Below are positions 27,168 through 35,739 of a stretch of DNA of 64,000 bases, piece after piece. The DNA is from Desulfoluna spongiiphila. GTDB lineage: Bacteria; Desulfobacterota; Desulfobacteria; Desulfobacterales; Desulfolunaceae. The notes beneath the pieces are model-generated. The model did not search any database. It saw only the letters and a program-made list of their open reading frames with translations, and had not been told where the DNA came from. Position 1 is the stretch's first letter, and each line of letters begins with the position of its first letter. The position numbers and the translations under genes were made by a program. The stretch is taken from the NCBI RefSeq assembly GCF_900101345.1, contig NZ_FMUX01000004.1, positions 109,239 through 173,238 of the forward strand. Reading direction: 5' to 3'.

Positions 27168-29381
27168 ATGTCCAAATTAGTCGCATTCGCCGCCATTCAG
27201 GGTGGTTATAAAGTGGTCTCCCAGGTGGAAGGTGAGTACAAGAAAGCACTTGAAACCTTTGACGCAAGCACCAAGGTCAGCTTCGGCAACACGGCCTACT
27301 ACCTGCCGGTTATATACTCTCTTCTGGGTATCAAAGTGGAAACCCTGGAAGACCTGAAAAAACCCCTGGAATTTGCCCGGGGCCTTCTTCCCCCGCACGT
27401 CAAGGGCAAGAACCACCTCCCCTACCTGGGTCCCCTCCTTGACGCCGGCATGGCCGCGATCTTTGCCTATGAGATCAAAGAAGCCCTGCGTATCCTGAAC
27501 GAGCCCGACTTCTACTCCTTTACCGAAGACCCGGATGTGGAGTCCGGCAGCATCTGGCTCGGCCCCGCCGACGACACCATCCTGCGTAAACGCGGCGTGG
27601 AGTTCGTGGACGGCAGCGCCCCCGGGTTTGCCGCCATCGTAGGCGCCGCTCCCACCCCTGAAATCGCAAGGGACATCGTGGAAGACTACCAGAAGAAGAG
27701 CCTTTACATCTTCTGCGCGGCCAACCACAACAACACCAGCGTTATTCAGCAGCTCGTGGATCAGGACGTGCAGGTGGGCTGGAACACCCGTATCGTTCCC
27801 TTCGGCCCGGACATCTCGTCCGCCGTCTTCGCCCTGGGCTTTGCCAACCGTGCGGCCATGGCCTTCGGCGGCGTTCAGCCCGGCGACCACCGCAAAATGC
27901 TCATGTACAACAAAGAGCGGATCTTCGCCTTTGTCAACGCCCTGGGCGATGTGGGCACCGAGTGGGGCGTGGCGGCTGCCGGCTGTGTCAACTGGGGTTT
28001 CCCGACCCTTGCCGACACCGACATCCCCGAAATTCTCCCCACCGGTATCTGCACCTACGAGCACGTGGTGGCCAACGTCCCCCACGAGGAGCTCTGCCAG
28101 AAGTCGGTTGAGGTCAGGGGCCTTAAGGTCACCGTCTCCGACATCAACATCCCCTGCTCCTTCGGTCCCGCGTACGAAGGCGAGCGTGTACGCGGTGCCG
28201 ACCTGCACAGCCAGATGGGCGGCGGCAAAACCCAGTGCACCGAGCTGGTCAAGCGCGCCGAGATGAACGAAATCGAAGACGGCAAGGTGATCGTGGTAGG
28301 CAAGGACATCGCCGATTTAAACGAAGGCGATACCCTGCCCCTGGGCATCTTCATCCAGATCGCAGGGCGCGAGTTCCAGGAAGACTTCGAGCCCATCATG
28401 GAGCGCCAGATCCACCACCTCGTCAACTACATCCAGGGCATCATGCACATCGGCCAGCGGGACATCTCCTGGGTCCGCGTCAGCAAAGCCGCCGTGGACA
28501 AAGGGTTCACCCTGAAAGACATCGGCGTGGTTCTCCATGCCAAGTTCCATCAGGAGTTCCAGAAGATCGTCGACAAGGTGCAGATCACCCTCTACACGGA
28601 AAAAGAGGACGTGGCCAAGCTCACGGCAACGGCCCGCGCCGAGTACAAGACCCGCGACGAGCGCGTGGACAAAATGACCGACGAGGACGTGGAGATCTTC
28701 TACTCCTGCTCCCTCTGCCAGTCCTTTGCCCCCAACCACGTCTGTTCGGTGAGCCCCGAGCGAACCGGCCTCTGCGGTGCCTACAACTGGATGGACTGCC
28801 GGGCAGCCTATGAGATCAACCCCACAGGCCCCAACCAGCCCATTGAAAAAGGGGAGTGCCTCGATCCGGTCCTCGGCCAGTGGAAAGGGGTCAACGAGTT
28901 CGTGGAGAAGGCATCCCGCGGTGCCGTCACCCACTACAACTTCTACTCCATGGTCATCGACCCCATGACCACCTGCGGCTGCTGCGAATGCATCGCCGCC
29001 ATGCTCCCCAGCTGCAACGGGGTCATGACCGTCAACCGAGAATTCGCCGGGGACACCCCCTCAGGGATGAAGTTCACGACCCTTGCCGGCGTCATGGGCG
29101 GGGGCGCGTCCTCACCCGGGTTTGTTGGCCACTCCAAGTACAACATCACCCAGAGAAAATTCATCAAGGGCGACGGCGGCCTGCTCCGCATGGTCTGGAT
29201 GCCCAAGATGCTGAAAGAAGAGATTAAGGATCGCCTTGATCAGTACGGCAAAGAAAACGGCTATCCCGATTTCTACAACATGATCGCCGATGAAACGGTG
29301 GGGACCACCGAAGAGGAAATTCTGCCCTTCCTCCAGGAAAAAGGTCACCCCGCCATGTCCATGGACTCGCTCATCGGGTAA
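27168..29381 (+). CDS. acsB: Acetyl-CoA synthase, CO dehydrogenase/acetyl-CoA synthase alpha subunit
   Basis: Condenses CO, the methyl group from CoFeSP and CoA at the Ni-Ni-[4Fe-4S] A-cluster. 737 residues, the full bacterial type that includes the N-terminal CODH-binding domain absent from archaeal CdhC. A-cluster ligands are visible: CSLCQSFAPNHVC and GLCGAYNW for the cubane, and the CGC tripeptide of TTCGCCECIAA for the distal nickel. GGAGGAAGAGC precedes the ATG. It follows cooS by 81 bp in the same operon. Confidence 0.97.
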   Translation: MSKLVAFAAIQGGYKVVSQVEGEYKKALETFDASTKVSFGNTAYYLPVIYSLLGIKVETLEDLKKPLEFARGLLPPHVKGKNHLPYLGPLLDAGMAAIFAYEIKEALRILNEPDFYSFTEDPDVESGSIWLGPADDTILRKRGVEFVDGSAPGFAAIVGAAPTPEIARDIVEDYQKKSLYIFCAANHNNTSVIQQLVDQDVQVGWNTRIVPFGPDISSAVFALGFANRAAMAFGGVQPGDHRKMLMYNKERIFAFVNALGDVGTEWGVAAAGCVNWGFPTLADTDIPEILPTGICTYEHVVANVPHEELCQKSVEVRGLKVTVSDINIPCSFGPAYEGERVRGADLHSQMGGGKTQCTELVKRAEMNEIEDGKVIVVGKDIADLNEGDTLPLGIFIQIAGREFQEDFEPIMERQIHHLVNYIQGIMHIGQRDISWVRVSKAAVDKGFTLKDIGVVLHAKFHQEFQKIVDKVQITLYTEKEDVAKLTATARAEYKTRDERVDKMTDEDVEIFYSCSLCQSFAPNHVCSVSPERTGLCGAYNWMDCRAAYEINPTGPNQPIEKGECLDPVLGQWKGVNEFVEKASRGAVTHYNFYSMVIDPMTTCGCCECIAAMLPSCNGVMTVNREFAGDTPSGMKFTTLAGVMGGGASSPGFVGHSKYNITQRKFIKGDGGLLRMVWMPKMLKEEIKDRLDQYGKENGYPDFYNMIADETVGTTEEEILPFLQEKGHPAMSMDSLIG

Positions 29382-29480
29382 TGCGCCTGCATCCGGGCGG
29401 CCGCCCTGCCGCCCGGGTGCACCCCATTGTCCTTTTTCCACCGAGCGTCATCCCGAAAGGACCCAGACAAGGAGATACAC

Positions 29481-30833
29481 ATGGCTCTTACCGGTATTCA
29501 GATATTCAAACTTCTGCCCAAAACCAACTGCAAAGAGTGCGGGGTGCCCACCTGCCTCGCCTTTGCCATGAACCTGGCCTCCGGCAAGGCGGAGCTGGAC
29601 AATTGCCCCTACGTCTCGGACGAAGCCAGGGAAAAGCTGGCCGAAGCATCGGCCCCTCCCATTCGCCCCGTCAAGCTGGGCAAAGGGGTCCGTGAGACCA
29701 CCGCCGGCGGCGAAACCGTGATGTACCGTCACGAAAAGACCTTCTACAACCCCACGGTTCTGGCGGCAACGGTCTCCTCCTCCATGGGAGAAGCCGACCT
29801 TGCGGCCCGCCTGACGGCCTGGAACGCCCTCCAGTACGAGCGCGTGGGCCTGAACCTTCGCCCGGAACTCATCGCCGTCAAGGACAGTGACGGCAATGCG
29901 GAGGCCTTTGCCAAAACCGCAAAGCTCATTGCCGAGACCTCGGAGTTCAACCTCATCCTCATGAGCGATAGCGCCGACGTCATCAAAGCCGGTGTGGAAG
30001 CCGTTGGGTTCAAGCGCCCCCTCATTTACGGTGCCACCGAAAGCACCATCGATGCCTTCGGTGAAATCGCCAAGGCCGCAGAGCTGCCCATCGCCGTCAA
30101 GGCCGACAGCGTCGAAGCCCTCATCCCCCTGACCGACAAACTGACGGCCATGGGGGTCAAGGACATCGTCATCGACGCCGGCAGCCGCGACCTCAAAGGC
30201 TCCTTTGCAGACCAGGTATCCATCCGCCGGGCCGCCCTCAAAGGCGGGAACCGTTCTTTGGGTTTTCCCACCATCACCTTTCCCTGCGAAATGGCCGGAA
30301 ACCCCGACATGGAAGCCCTCATCGCCGGGATGTTCGTGGCCAAATACGGGGGCATCGTGGTGCTCTCCGAGTTCAACACCGAGACCCTGTTCCCGCTCCT
30401 GCTGGAACGCCTCAACATCTTCACCGACCCGCAGCGGCCCATGACGGTCACCGAAGGGATCTACGAAATCGGCAACCCCGATGAAAACTCCCCGGTCATG
30501 GTCACCACCAACTTTGCCCTGACCTACTTCATCGTCTCAGGCGAAGCCGAAGGCAGCCGGGTCCCCTGCTGGCTCCTCATCAAGGAAGCCGAAGGCCTCT
30601 CGGTGCTCACGGCCTGGGCTGCAGGCAAGTTCAGCGGCGACGATGTAGGCGTCTTCGTGAAAAAGAGCGGCATCGCCGACAAGATCAAGCACAACGAGCT
30701 GATCATCCCCGGATACGCTGCGGCCATCGCCGGAGACGTGGAAGAAGAACTCCCCGACTGGAGCATTACCGTTGGCCCCAGGGAAGCAGCCCACCTGCCG
30801 GCCTTCCTGAAGGCCAAAATCGGTGCGGCCTGA
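29481..30833 (+). CDS. acsC: Corrinoid iron-sulfur protein large subunit (CODH/ACS gamma)
   Basis: Carries the [4Fe-4S] cluster that reduces cobalt and, with AcsD, the corrinoid that receives the methyl group. 450 residues, normal length. The N-terminal cluster motif is CKECGVPTC with a further Cys in ELDNCPYV. A TIM-barrel and a C-terminal cobalamin-binding part follow (LTYFIVSGEAEG, VPCWLLIKEAEGLSVLTAWA). ATG 29481 is chosen because GGAG lies six bases upstream and MALTGIQIFKLLPKTNC is the family start; the frame opens 54 bp earlier without support. It lies between acsB and acsE. Confidence 0.97.
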   Translation: MALTGIQIFKLLPKTNCKECGVPTCLAFAMNLASGKAELDNCPYVSDEAREKLAEASAPPIRPVKLGKGVRETTAGGETVMYRHEKTFYNPTVLAATVSSSMGEADLAARLTAWNALQYERVGLNLRPELIAVKDSDGNAEAFAKTAKLIAETSEFNLILMSDSADVIKAGVEAVGFKRPLIYGATESTIDAFGEIAKAAELPIAVKADSVEALIPLTDKLTAMGVKDIVIDAGSRDLKGSFADQVSIRRAALKGGNRSLGFPTITFPCEMAGNPDMEALIAGMFVAKYGGIVVLSEFNTETLFPLLLERLNIFTDPQRPMTVTEGIYEIGNPDENSPVMVTTNFALTYFIVSGEAEGSRVPCWLLIKEAEGLSVLTAWAAGKFSGDDVGVFVKKSGIADKIKHNELIIPGYAAAIAGDVEEELPDWSITVGPREAAHLPAFLKAKIGAA

Positions 30834-30953
30834 TCAGGGCCACCCTCAAACCCGTCCCAACCGCCGCCATCGGGTTGGGACGGCCTTATTTTCGAACACG
30901 AGCACATTTCAATACCTGCACTGCAACATCAACCTAGATCCGGAGGGAATTTT

Positions 30954-31841
30954 ATGGGTTTTCAAGTCATCGGAGAAAGCTTGAACGTTATCGGCAAAGA
31001 GATCGGACGCGCATTCAGAGAGAGAGATCCCAAGCCGATCCAGGAAGAGGCCCTCTTCCAGAAGTCCAAAGGCGTGGACTGGATCGACATCAACCTCGGT
31101 CCCGCCAAGAAAAACGGCGTGGAGCTGATGCCATGGGTTGTGGAAACCGTACAGGAAGTGGTGGACGATATCCCCCTGGTTCTGGACACCTCCAACATCG
31201 ACGCCATCGCAGCCGCCCTTCCCAAATGCAAACTGCCTCCCATGATCAACTCCATCATGGCCGTGCCCGAACGCTATGAGCGCATGATTCCCCTGGCCGC
31301 CGAAAGCGGCGCCCACTTCTGCGCCCTGATGTGGGGACCGGAAGGCCTGCCCAGGGACGAAAACGAGCGTGCCGCCCTGTGCGTGGAGCTCCTCTACGCA
31401 GCCAACGAAGCGGGAGTCCCCAACGAGAAGATCTGGGTCGACGGCATCGTCACCCCCGTCAACATCCAGCAGCCCCAGGCCGTGAGCCTTCTCAACTTCA
31501 TGGACATGCTCCAGGATATCGCCCCCGGTGCCCGCAGCACCTGCGGTGTCTCCAACATCTCCAACGGCGTGCCCGATCACCTTCGGCACATCATCAACAT
31601 CACCTTTACCACCATGCTCAACATCAAAGGCATGGAGTCTTTCATTGCGGATGCCAAGGACGACGCCACCATGGGCCTCGGCAAGGGCAAGCGCCCCGAT
31701 ATCTATGAAGTAATCAAAAACACCATGGACGGCAATGCTCCGGCCCTGGATTCCCTCAGCGAGGAACTGCGAGGCTATGTGAAGACCTGCAATGTCATCC
31801 TTGGCCACACCCTCTTTTCGGATTCCTGGCTTGAAGTCTAA
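30954..31841 (+). CDS. acsE: 5-methyltetrahydrofolate:corrinoid/iron-sulfur protein methyltransferase
   Basis: Moves the methyl group from methyl-THF to the Co(I) of CoFeSP, linking the folate branch to acetyl-CoA synthesis. 295 residues, somewhat longer than the Moorella enzyme (262), with the extra part at the C-terminus. It is a pterin-binding TIM barrel: VIGESLNVIGKEIG, VDWIDINLGPAKK, LVLDTSNIDAIAAAL, PPMINSIMAVPERYE and STCGVSNISNGVPDHLRH. GGAGGGAATTTT precedes the ATG. It is the last clear pathway enzyme of the operon, with a terminator about 120 bp downstream. Confidence 0.95.
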   Translation: MGFQVIGESLNVIGKEIGRAFRERDPKPIQEEALFQKSKGVDWIDINLGPAKKNGVELMPWVVETVQEVVDDIPLVLDTSNIDAIAAALPKCKLPPMINSIMAVPERYERMIPLAAESGAHFCALMWGPEGLPRDENERAALCVELLYAANEAGVPNEKIWVDGIVTPVNIQQPQAVSLLNFMDMLQDIAPGARSTCGVSNISNGVPDHLRHIINITFTTMLNIKGMESFIADAKDDATMGLGKGKRPDIYEVIKNTMDGNAPALDSLSEELRGYVKTCNVILGHTLFSDSWLEV

Positions 31842-31960
31842 CCCTGGAATGGGACGGGGTCGGGCCGGAAGGCAGGAGCAGCTCACCGGGAACCCCTGGG
31901 GCCGGTCGAAACGCCGGTGCAGATTCCCATAACGAATTGCCCCAATACCCCATGAACCCA

Positions 31961-31986
31961 AAGCCCCGCAGACCCTGCGGGGCTTT
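31961..31986 (+). terminator. Terminator after acsE
   Basis: AAGCCCCGCA pairs with TGCGGGGCTT, followed by TT. It would end or attenuate the acsD-acsE transcript before the small hypothetical gene and second cooC. Confidence 0.75.
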
Positions 31987-32059
31987 TCTCATCTTCCGAT
32001 CATGCGAAAGGCTTTCCATGACGCGGAAGGCTTTCCGTGATGCGGAAAGGATACAGGCA

Positions 32060-32377
32060 ATGACCATGGACAAAACGACTGACGACAAAGGCTGGATCTA
32101 TATTTATGTGAACAATCCCGGGAAAGATGAATCCTTTGCCGGATTTGACGATCAGGAGCTGGGGATCCGGTTTATCCCGGCCTTTCAGGACAAAGAGAGC
32201 GCCCTGATGTGCTCCGGGCACTTTATGGACCCCGCCGCCTCCTTTGAAGCCCAGGCGATCCACAAAGACGACCTGAACCGCTATGCCGCGGACCAGAACT
32301 TCCTTATCTTCATGCTGGACAAAACAGGGGCCATTCTTGAAAAAATCAATCCCTTCCCTGCAGCCGAGAAGACCTGA
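32060..32377 (+). CDS. Hypothetical 105-residue protein, possibly SseB-like
   Basis: No firm family. The sequence has two short beta-alpha stretches (KGWIYIYVNNPGKDESFAGF, GIRFIPAFQDKESALMC) whose pattern recalls SseB N-terminal domains, and ends in a strand-turn (FLIFMLDKTGAILEKINP). No signal peptide. ATG 32060 follows AGGATACAGGCA; the frame is open further upstream through a short region of 19-bp tandem repeats (roughly 31998-32050) that I do not take as coding. It lies between acsE and the second cooC, so a role in CODH/ACS assembly or regulation is possible but unproven. Confidence 0.6.
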   Translation: MTMDKTTDDKGWIYIYVNNPGKDESFAGFDDQELGIRFIPAFQDKESALMCSGHFMDPAASFEAQAIHKDDLNRYAADQNFLIFMLDKTGAILEKINPFPAAEKT

Positions 32378-32614
32378 CAGGCCATAAAGACCAAAGGGGC
32401 GCCCATGGGTGTCAACCAACGGCAGGACAGCACCAGTCACACCGGTGCTTGATGGTTGCCCCCCTCCCCTTCAATCCTTGCACACGCCGGGCATATGCCC
32501 CATAGTGAGCAAAGAAAAAATGAATCAGCGGGGTCTTGGATCCCGCCACAAGCTTTGACATATCGGGGAGACGCTTTTTCCTGAGCGACCGGCCCCATGA
32601 CGGGAGAACGATCT

Positions 32615-33388
32615 GTGAGTTTGAAACTGGCATTTGGAGGCAAAGGCGGGGTCGGCAAGACAACCCTTACCGCTCTTATCGCACGCATCATCGCCCGGGA
32701 GGAGAAGAAGGTCATCGCCATCGATGCGGACCCGGTCTCCAACCTGGCATCGGCCCTGGGCATTTCCGAAGAGATTGAAATCACCCCCATCGCCCAACTC
32801 TCCGACCTCATTGCCGAGAGAACCGGGGCCAAGCCCGGGACCATGGGAGGCTTTTTCACCCTGAACCCCAAAGTGGACGATATCCCCGACCGGTTCTCCC
32901 TCGAACGGGACGGTGTCAAGCTGCTTGTGATGGGAACAGTGCAAAAGGGAGGCTCCGGATGCATCTGCCCGGAGAGCACCATCTTGAAAGCCCTGATGAT
33001 GCACCTGGTGCTGCAGCGCGATGAGGTGGTGGTGATGGACATGGAGGCCGGGGTAGAACACCTGGGCCGGGCCACCACCGGATCGGTAAACGCCCTGGTG
33101 ACCGTGGTCAACCCCGGCAAAAGAAGCCGGGTGGCGGCCCTTCAGATCCGGCGCCTGGCAGAAGAGCTGGGGATCAAACGGGTGATGATCATCGGCAACC
33201 GGGTCCGCTCTGCGGAAGACCGGCAGATGATTGAGGAGAGCTTAAGCGATTTCGAGATCCTGGGGTTTGTCCCGGAGCTTGATGAGGTGGCCGAATCCGA
33301 TCGATCCGGAGAGCGCCCCTACGACGACATCGAAACCGTCCCTGAGGCCTTGCGTGAGATCGCCGTCAAACTGGCCAGCCTGGACTAA
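32615..33388 (+). CDS. cooC: CooC-type nickel-insertion ATPase (second copy)
   Basis: About 257 residues. P-loop AFGGKGGVGKTTLTALIA at the N-terminus, VVVMDMEAGVEHLGRA as Walker B, and the CxC of GGSGCICPESTIL that marks CooC. It is clearly diverged from the copy at 17653: different linker after IDADPVSNLASALG and no shared insert. GTG 32615 is chosen because GGGAGA lies seven bases upstream and the P-loop then starts at the usual place; ATG 32597 is the alternative. It lies downstream of acsE and a terminator, so it may be separately transcribed. Confidence 0.92.
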   Translation: MSLKLAFGGKGGVGKTTLTALIARIIAREEKKVIAIDADPVSNLASALGISEEIEITPIAQLSDLIAERTGAKPGTMGGFFTLNPKVDDIPDRFSLERDGVKLLVMGTVQKGGSGCICPESTILKALMMHLVLQRDEVVVMDMEAGVEHLGRATTGSVNALVTVVNPGKRSRVAALQIRRLAEELGIKRVMIIGNRVRSAEDRQMIEESLSDFEILGFVPELDEVAESDRSGERPYDDIETVPEALREIAVKLASLD

Positions 33389-33426
33389 AAAAAACGGCCC
33401 CTTTTCCCAGGGGAAAAGGGGCCGTT
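33387..33426 (-). terminator. Strong hairpin terminator between cooC and the HesB-like gene
   Basis: AACGGCCCCTTTTCCC pairs with GGGAAAAGGGGCCGTT. Only the minus strand has a T run after the stem, so it best serves the HesB-like gene; it may still slow transcription from cooC. Confidence 0.85.
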
Positions 33427-33474
33427 GCAGTCGTCTTCATATCGCGTATTGCCCGCATTCACGGGACGACGCGA

Positions 33475-33789
33475 TTAGGAGCAGCAGGAGCCGGTGGAGC
33501 TGCAGCTGCCGCAAGCGGACTCAAGCTTGAGGCTTGAGGTCACTTTGAAGCCCACTTCAAGGAAATCAACCTTGATGGGCTGGGCCTGGCCCAGAAATTC
33601 CTTGTCTACAATGTAGACGTAGCCATCCACTTCAAATTTTTCGTCGGTGTCTTTAGACTCATCCAGAGCCATGGCAAGGGAAGGGCCCCCTCAGCCACCG
33701 GAGTTGAGAAAAATACGAATGGGCATGACTTCCCTGCCCTTGAAATATTCTGCAATCTGTTGCGTTGCAGCCGCAGTCACCTCTAACAT
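33475..33789 (-). CDS. HesB/IscA-like selenoprotein with in-frame TGA (selenocysteine at residue 33)
   Basis: The frame runs from ATG 33789 (GGAGG just upstream) through a single TGA at 33693-33691 to TAA at 33475. The product is 104 residues if TGA is read as Sec. Around it the protein reads IRIFLNSGG-U-GGPSLAMALDE, where other family members have Cys, and sequence on both sides of the TGA is conserved in type. The tail ACGSCSSTGSCCS supplies the other two metal-binding Cys. HesB-like selenoproteins are a known group. A standard gene finder would call only the 65-residue part from 33672. The G/C-rich mRNA just after the TGA could form a SECIS stem, but I could not settle its fold. Confidence 0.85.
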
Positions 33790-34146
33790 GGGACCTCCAT
33801 AGAAGCTGTAAATATATAAGAAAAATGAAACTTTCGTTTCGTCTATCGGGCTTGGCACAATGTAAACATTCGGTTTACCCTTGTCAATAAAGAAAAACTA
33901 TGGAAAATCCATCCGCATTCAGTTTCATCAATACCACGGGACAGCTGCGCACCGCGGGGCTGCACCCCTTGCCGTCGGGACCGCTCCGCCCTTTTAAGGA
34001 CAGAGGGGCCGGCCCCGCCGTCATCAGGCTGTCATCACCATGACCATGATACCCGCAGGGTGCCACAGGCGGCGGTACCGCGGGCGTATTGCCGGAATTA
34101 TGTTTCCGCATCCCTCAACCATCAAACAAGGAGCCTTCCCACACCC
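33790..34146. promoter_or_regulatory. Divergent spacer between the HesB-like selenoprotein gene and ndk
   Basis: About 357 bp without a supported gene. It contains an exact inverted repeat GTAAAC-ATTCG-GTTTAC at about 33861-33877, about 70 bp upstream of the selenoprotein start and suited to a dimeric regulator. A smaller GAAAC-TTTC-GTTTC repeat lies near 33826. Confidence 0.35.
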
Positions 34147-34563
34147 ATGGAACAGACGCTATCCATCATCAAACCCGACGGGGTCAAAAAACAGATCATA
34201 GGCGACGTGATCCGGCGATTTGAAAACCGGGGCCTTTCGGTCAAGGCCATGCGCATGCTTCAGATGACCAAAGAAGATGCCATGGGCTTTTACGCCGTCC
34301 ACAAGGAGCGCCCTTTCTTTGACAGCCTCACCGACTTCATGTGCTCAGGCCCCGTGGTGGTGATGGTCCTTGAAGGGGAAAAAGCCATCGCCCTTAACCG
34401 GGAGATCATGGGCGCCACCAATTTCAAAGAGGCCGATGAAGGAACCATCCGAAAAGATTTCGCATCATCCATCGAAAGCAACGTGGTCCACGGCTCCGAC
34501 GCCCCGGAAACGGCCAAAACGGAAATCGCCTACTTCTTCTCCTCCCTTGACATCATGGCCTGA
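34147..34563 (+). CDS. ndk: Nucleoside diphosphate kinase
   Basis: Transfers the gamma-phosphate of ATP to other nucleoside diphosphates. 138 residues, normal. It starts with [20 protein letters not shown]. The active-site His lies in the conserved block [23 protein letters not shown] 34147 is the family start; AAGGAG lies 13 bases upstream. It is followed by a strong terminator, so it is monocistronic. Confidence 0.97.
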   Translation: MEQTLSIIKPDGVKKQIIGDVIRRFENRGLSVKAMRMLQMTKEDAMGFYAVHKERPFFDSLTDFMCSGPVVVMVLEGEKAIALNREIMGATNFKEADEGTIRKDFASSIESNVVHGSDAPETAKTEIAYFFSSLDIMA

Positions 34564-34599
34564 TTCCAGCATATTTTCCCCATCGACAACAAAACCTTC

Positions 34600-34633
34600 G
34601 AGAGCACCGGCATTTCCGGTGCTCTCGTTTTTT
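34600..34633 (+). terminator. Terminator of ndk
   Basis: GAGAGCACCGG and CCGGTGCTCTC pair, followed by G and six T. Confidence 0.93.
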
Positions 34634-34669
34634 ATTTCTTGAGCCATTCAGGAGATGTGAGAGACGACC

Positions 34670-35398
34670 ATGAGCAACGCCCCCATCCAAACCCAACAGA
34701 TCGCCATCATCCTGGTGCGCCCCCGCTACCCGGAAAACATCGGGTCTGCCGCCCGAGCCATGATGAACATGGGCTTTTCCGAGCTGATCCTCGTCAACCC
34801 CCTGGAGCCGGACCAGGAACGCATGCGCAAAACCGCCACCCACCATGCGGCCGGAATCATCGACACCCTCACCATCCACGACAGCCTGGAAGAGGTCCTT
34901 AAACCCTTTACCTTTGTGGCCGCCACCACCACGCGCAAAGGAAAGAAGCGCCACGGCCTCATCACCCCCCAGAGCTTTGTGGAACGCGTGGGCACCCTCT
35001 CCACCGACGACAAGGTGGCCATCCTCTTCGGTTCCGAGGACAAGGGGCTGACCAACGACGAGCTCCGCTTTGCCGACGCCCTGGTCTCCATCCCCACCAT
35101 GGATTTCTCTTCCATCAACCTGGCCCAGTCCGTCATGATCCTCTGCTACGAACTCTCCCGCAAACCGCCCGCAGGGGAAAAGAACCCCTTAAGGCTGGCC
35201 AACAAGCAGGAGATCGGCAAGGTCCATGAAGCCATCGAGAACCTCCTGCATGCCATCGACCTGCACAACCCGGAAAACCCCGACCACTGGGCCGCCCGAT
35301 TCCGAAATCTTCTGTCCCGGGCCGGACTCCGAGCGGGGGATACGTCCCTGGTCCTTGATTTTATCGGGAAGACGTTGAAGAAAATTAACGGGGCATAG
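34670..35398 (+). CDS. trmJ: SpoU/SPOUT-family tRNA (cytidine/uridine-2'-O-) methyltransferase, TrmJ-like
   Basis: Methylates the 2'-hydroxyl of position 32 in the tRNA anticodon loop, using S-adenosylmethionine. 242 residues. SPOUT motifs: RPRYPENIGSAARAMMNMGF (motif 1), ILFGSEDKGLTNDELRFAD (motif 2) and SINLAQSVMILCYEL (motif 3, knot). The C-terminal extension of about 70 helical residues is typical of TrmJ and absent from TrmL. A 7-bp tandem repeat starts two bases after its stop codon. Confidence 0.92.
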   Translation: MSNAPIQTQQIAIILVRPRYPENIGSAARAMMNMGFSELILVNPLEPDQERMRKTATHHAAGIIDTLTIHDSLEEVLKPFTFVAATTTRKGKKRHGLITPQSFVERVGTLSTDDKVAILFGSEDKGLTNDELRFADALVSIPTMDFSSINLAQSVMILCYELSRKPPAGEKNPLRLANKQEIGKVHEAIENLLHAIDLHNPENPDHWAARFRNLLSRAGLRAGDTSLVLDFIGKTLKKINGA

Positions 35399-35400
35399 AA

Positions 35401-35477
35401 AAGGGCTAAGGGCTAAGGGCTAAGGGCTAAGGGCTAAGGGCTAAGGGCTAAGGGCTAAGGGCTAAGGGCTAAGGGCT
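35401..35477 (+). repeat. Eleven tandem copies of AAGGGCT
   Basis: A perfect 7-bp microsatellite of 77 bp, right after the trmJ stop and before a terminator. The unit resembles telomere-like G-rich repeats, with three G per unit. Copy number is likely to vary between strains. Confidence 0.97.
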
Positions 35478-35526
35478 CGTTTCATTGATTTGCCCGGAGA
35501 GCAAGCCTTTGCATGCATTTTTGATC

Positions 35527-35567
35527 AAAAAAAGGGCCATGATTCTCAGCGGAATCATGGCCCTTTG
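35527..35567. terminator. Bidirectional terminator after trmJ
   Basis: AAAGGGCCATGATTC (35531-35545) pairs perfectly with GAATCATGGCCCTTT (35552-35566) around a six-base loop, with A run before it and TTT at its end. Confidence 0.88.
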
Positions 35568-35633
35568 TCGTGGTACGCCCCTTTTTGAAAAAGGGAATCT
35601 TTTCGCCAGGCTCAGACAGAAAATTCTACTTTA

Positions 35634-35719
35634 AAGGCGGATGTGATTTGACCCGAGGAACGAGGGGCAAAACGCATCCGCACCCTGCTTTCAAGGTGGC
35701 ACACCTTGCCGCCGGAGGC
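35634..35719. repeat. Interspersed palindromic element, copy D (inverted)
   Basis: Reverse orientation: GCGGATGTGATTTGACCC, loop GAGGAACGAG, GGGCAAAACGCATCCGC, then the AAGGTG/CACCTT hairpin and GCCGCCGGAGGC (35708-35719). The inner stem bases differ from copies B and C (TTTG.CCC against GGGGCAAA) yet still pair. It lies between convergent trmJ and lepA. Confidence 0.8.
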
Positions 35720-35739
35720 ATCGCCTTTTGCACCGCCCC

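Noticed and set aside
33475-33672. 65-residue protein as the true extent of the HesB-like gene
   Set aside because: No ribosome site before ATG 33672, and the conserved first half of the fold lies upstream in the same frame beyond a single TGA.
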